Positions 61,210 through 64,000 of a stretch of DNA of 64,000 nucleotides are shown piece after piece. Made by a program: the position numbers and the translations under genes. Origin of the DNA: Pedobacter sp. Bi126 (GTDB taxonomy: Bacteria > Bacteroidota > Bacteroidia > Sphingobacteriales > Sphingobacteriaceae); assembly GCF_918698245.1 (NCBI RefSeq), contig NZ_CAKKMS010000003.1, forward strand, positions 744,001 to 808,000, read 5' to 3'. The notes under the pieces are model-generated. The model was not told the DNA's origin. It saw only the letters and a program-made list of their open reading frames with translations, and made no database searches. Within the stretch, counting starts at the first letter, position 1. Every line of letters starts with the position of its first letter.

Positions 61210-63699
61210 ATGAGATACGTTCTGTTCTGCCTTGCTTTATTCATTAATCTAAACGTTTATAGCCAAATACAAAGTCCCGATGATTTTTTGGGCTACCAGT
61301 TAGGTTCGCACTTCACCCCGCACCATAAAGTAGCCGATTATTTTAGGCAAACCGCTGCGGCTTCTGCTAAAAACATGAAACTGATAGAATATGGTAAAAC
61401 CAATGAAGGTAGACCGTTAATGGTTGCAGTTGTTTCTTCACCAGAAAACATAAGCAAACTTGAACAGATCAGGAACAACAATTTAGTTTTAGCAACGGGC
61501 ACCACTAATAGTGTCGATTTAGCAAATCAGCCTGCCATACTTTGGTTAAGTTATAATGTGCATGGTAATGAGGCAAACTCAACTGAAACTTCAATGAAGA
61601 TGCTTTATACCTTGGTTTCGGGTAATAATAAACCTGCAACAGAATGGTTAAAAAATACAGTTGTAGTGATTGACCCTTGTTTAAACCCCGATGGAAGAGA
61701 CCGTTATGTGAATTATTTTAATAGTGTAGTGGGGAAAACTCCCAATTCTGATCCATTATCAAGAGAACACATAGAGCCATGGCCAGGTGGTAGGCCAAAT
61801 CATTATTATTTCGATTTAAACCGCGACTGGGCCTGGCAAACGCAGGTTGAAAGCGTGCAAAGGTTAGCGTTGTATAACCAATGGATGCCTCAGGTACATG
61901 TCGATTTTCATGAGCAGAGCTATAATGAACCTTACTATTTTGCACCGGCGGCAGAACCGGTTCATCAGGACATTACGCCTTGGCAAAAAAGTTTCCAGGT
62001 GGTAGTCGGTAAAAATAATGCCAAGTATTTTGATGCAGAAGGATGGCAATACTTCACCAAAGAACGGTTTGATTTGTTATACCCATCTTATGGCGATACT
62101 TATCCTTTGTATAATGGATCAATTGGTATGACCTATGAGCAGGGGGGAATCAGGGCCGGATTATCTGTAGTAACGAATGATGGCGATACGTTAACTTTAA
62201 AAGACCGAATAGCCCATCACTTTACAACAGGGATGTCGACCCTTGAAGTAACCTCTTTAAACCATAATAAATTATTAGAGGAGTATAAAAAATATTTCCA
62301 GCAAGAATTGGCCAATAGTCCTGGCATTTATAAAAGCTATATCATCAAAGCGACTAATTTGTCGCGCTTAAAAAAACTGGCTGAACTGCTAACCAAAAAT
62401 AAAATCGAATTTGCTTTTGGTGGTGATAAAACAGGAAGAGGTTATGACTATGATACCCAGAAGGAAGAAAATTTTAGCATCGCCCGTAACGATTTAATTG
62501 TTAATATTCAGCAGCCACGGGCAGTTTTGGCTAACGTTTTATTAGAGCCCCAAACCCTTGTAACCGACTCTAATACCTATGATATTACAGCTTGGGCCCT
62601 ACCTTATGTGTACGGATTAAAGGGCTATGCCAGCAAGGAAAGCATAAAAGGAAAATTCTCAGTGATTGAAGAGCCAAAGATAATCAGTAATGAACTTGAG
62701 AAGCCCCTAGCCTGGTTGTTTAGTTGGGGAACAAGCGAAGATGTTCAGGTTTTAACGGCACTGCAAAAAGAAAATATAAAAGTTAGACAGGCCGATCAGC
62801 CCTTTTCCGTAAATGGTAAAGACTATCCTGCCGGAACCCTAATTGTGTTGAGGGCAGAAAACGAAAAACTGATCAAAGGAACGAAAGATAAGGTTGCGTC
62901 GATCGCCAAAACCTTGAACAGACCAATTCAGGCAATTAGCAGTGGTTTTGTAGAAAAGGGAAAGGATTTTGGCTCTAATGTTTATCCATTGTTAAAACAG
63001 CCTAAAATTGCCATTGTATCTGGTATGGAGGTTTCTTCTCTCGCTTTCGGCGAAGCTTGGTTTTTTCTTGAACATGATCTAAATCTTTCACCAAGCATTA
63101 TTAATGCTAAGGATCTGAATAACCTGGATATTAATAAGGTAAACACCTTGATTTTACCGGATGGAAGTTACAGTGCTTTTATTGGTGATGGTTTAACTGC
63201 GTGGCTGAATAAAGGAGGCAGATTGATTTTGATGGAAGATGCCATCGAAAGTGTATTCGAGAAAAAGGGATTTGATATTAAAAAGAAGGAGTCCGTTGTA
63301 AAAAAAGATGAAAAGCCAGAGGCAAACAAACTTCTTTTCAAGGATAAGGATAGAGATGATTTCGAAACCACCATACCCGGTGCCATTTATCGGATCAATC
63401 TTGATGCTAGTCACCCGTTCTCCTATGGTTTGGGTAAAACTTACTACAGTTTAAAAACAGACCGGAAGATTTATGAGCCTTTTGTTAAAGGTTGGAATGT
63501 GGGTTTAATTAACGAAAAAAGCTTAATGGCAGGTGTAGTTGGTAAAAAAGCAAGGGAAGAGCTTAAAACCGGGCTCCTTATCGGCGTACAAGATTTCGGG
63601 CGTGGCCAGGTCGTTTATTTGGCTAACGATCCGCTGTTTAGAAACTTCTGGGAGGGTGGGAAAACCTTATTCGGGAATATAATTTTTTGTAATTATTAA
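61210..63699 (+). CDS. M14-family zinc carboxypeptidase, exported
   Basis: An 829-residue peptidase. Signal peptide YVLFCLALFINLNVYSQ. The N-terminal M14 domain has LSYNVHGNEANSTE (zinc His118 and Glu121), DPCLNPDGRDRYVNYFN, the third ligand in VHVDFHEQSYNE and the catalytic Glu in SIGMTYEQGGIRAG. The C-terminal half (about 400-829) is an extra region with glutamine-amidotransferase-like turns (LILPDGSYSAF). TTG/ATG at 61180 is open, but ATG 61210 begins the signal peptide. It is in a separate transcript after the SusC/SusD terminator. Confidence 0.85.
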   Translation: MRYVLFCLALFINLNVYSQIQSPDDFLGYQLGSHFTPHHKVADYFRQTAAASAKNMKLIEYGKTNEGRPLMVAVVSSPENISKLEQIRNNNLVLATGTTNSVDLANQPAILWLSYNVHGNEANSTETSMKMLYTLVSGNNKPATEWLKNTVVVIDPCLNPDGRDRYVNYFNSVVGKTPNSDPLSREHIEPWPGGRPNHYYFDLNRDWAWQTQVESVQRLALYNQWMPQVHVDFHEQSYNEPYYFAPAAEPVHQDITPWQKSFQVVVGKNNAKYFDAEGWQYFTKERFDLLYPSYGDTYPLYNGSIGMTYEQGGIRAGLSVVTNDGDTLTLKDRIAHHFTTGMSTLEVTSLNHNKLLEEYKKYFQQELANSPGIYKSYIIKATNLSRLKKLAELLTKNKIEFAFGGDKTGRGYDYDTQKEENFSIARNDLIVNIQQPRAVLANVLLEPQTLVTDSNTYDITAWALPYVYGLKGYASKESIKGKFSVIEEPKIISNELEKPLAWLFSWGTSEDVQVLTALQKENIKVRQADQPFSVNGKDYPAGTLIVLRAENEKLIKGTKDKVASIAKTLNRPIQAISSGFVEKGKDFGSNVYPLLKQPKIAIVSGMEVSSLAFGEAWFFLEHDLNLSPSIINAKDLNNLDINKVNTLILPDGSYSAFIGDGLTAWLNKGGRLILMEDAIESVFEKKGFDIKKKESVVKKDEKPEANKLLFKDKDRDDFETTIPGAIYRINLDASHPFSYGLGKTYYSLKTDRKIYEPFVKGWNVGLINEKSLMAGVVGKKAREELKTGLLIGVQDFGRGQVVYLANDPLFRNFWEGGKTLFGNIIFCNY

Positions 63700-64000
63700 A
63701 GTTATAAATTCTATCATACATACCTTTTGATTTCTAAATCGTTAGGCAAAGCGTACGCCCAATTAGATGAATTTTTGTAGATTTTATTAGAATAGTTGAG
63801 CTAAAAATTACATTTAGCTCCTGAATCTCTAGTTTGAACGGTGGAATTTAAGGTTAAGGAGGACATGAAATCGCCATTAATTAATATTATATTAACATTT
63901 TTTGTCGCTAAAATAATATTTAACATTTCGTAATGTATTGTATTAAAGGCTGTTAGTTTTTGTTTTGTTGCTTTTGTTAAAAATTGTTAAAAAAAATTTT
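63700..64000. other. Gene-free AT-rich end
   Basis: About 300 bp at the right edge. A-T-rich, with poly-A/T stretches and no ORF; probably a promoter region for a gene beyond the window. Nothing further seen. Confidence 0.5.

Noticed and set aside
1..64000. Possible CRISPR array or prophage
   Set aside because: Repeats seen are palindromes dispersed singly, with no regular spacer series, and no cas, integrase or phage structural genes are present.

Overview
The window looks like chromosomal DNA from a Bacteroidota bacterium of the Sphingobacteriaceae, most like Pedobacter. This rests on a SusC/SusD pair, GldH, DUF3078 and DUF5916 outer-membrane proteins, a 7TM-DISM histidine kinase, WG-repeat and CarboxypepD_reg-like secreted proteins, and TAnnTTTG promoter boxes. 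The genus is inferred from protein style; no 16S rRNA gene is present. I see no phage, insertion sequence, CRISPR array, rRNA or tRNA.

Layout. 1-5.2 kb: the 3' part of pfkA, a YbjQ protein, a large VIT/VWA surface protein carrying a SusC-like plug signature, and a 5'(3')-deoxyribonucleotidase. 5.3-13.7 kb: the ribosomal set rpsP, rimM, trmD, rplS in its classical order, but split by a membrane protein/XRE regulator pair, a lipoprotein, a two-component system, a WG-repeat protein and two small proteins. 13.7-24 kb: an MscS channel, psd, hpt, an AsmA-GT51 transglycosylase, an Mrp/NifU-type Fe-S pair, peptide deformylase and an M16 peptidase. 24-31 kb: an S9 oligopeptidase, proB-proA and a beta-CASP MBL protein. 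31-38.6 kb: a DJ-1/PfpI protein with a Crp-type regulator, small lipoproteins, a DUF218 protein, a YifB ATPase, a TonB-C-terminal protein and ffh. 38.8-44.6 kb: a DUF5916 barrel, an AraC regulator divergent from a siderophore-interacting protein, DUF3078, and a HExxH mini-protein coupled to a CarboxypepD_reg protein. 45-51.8 kb: two tandem glucosaminidase-LysM proteins, ruvX with an O-methyltransferase, and holB-PSP1/RicT-gldH. 52-64 kb: a TonB receptor, murF, a SusC/SusD pair and an M14 carboxypeptidase.

Intergenic DNA is rich in structure. A family of palindromes with GTCAT...ATGAC ends recurs about every 5-10 kb, both as full hairpins and as solitary halves. A second class, GGTTAA/GTTTAAATCGG-type repeats, lies upstream of several genes. 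Two short divergent elements at 48.3-48.55 kb share a sequence core while their paired arms change together, which suggests a structured RNA or DNA element. Perfect or near-perfect direct repeats upstream of the XRE pair and of the SIP gene look like operators.

Most genes are housekeeping. The strongest leads are the covarying element pair, the broken ribosomal operon, the plug-like box in the VIT protein, and the 21-bp-phased AraC operator. No clear new multi-gene system was found.
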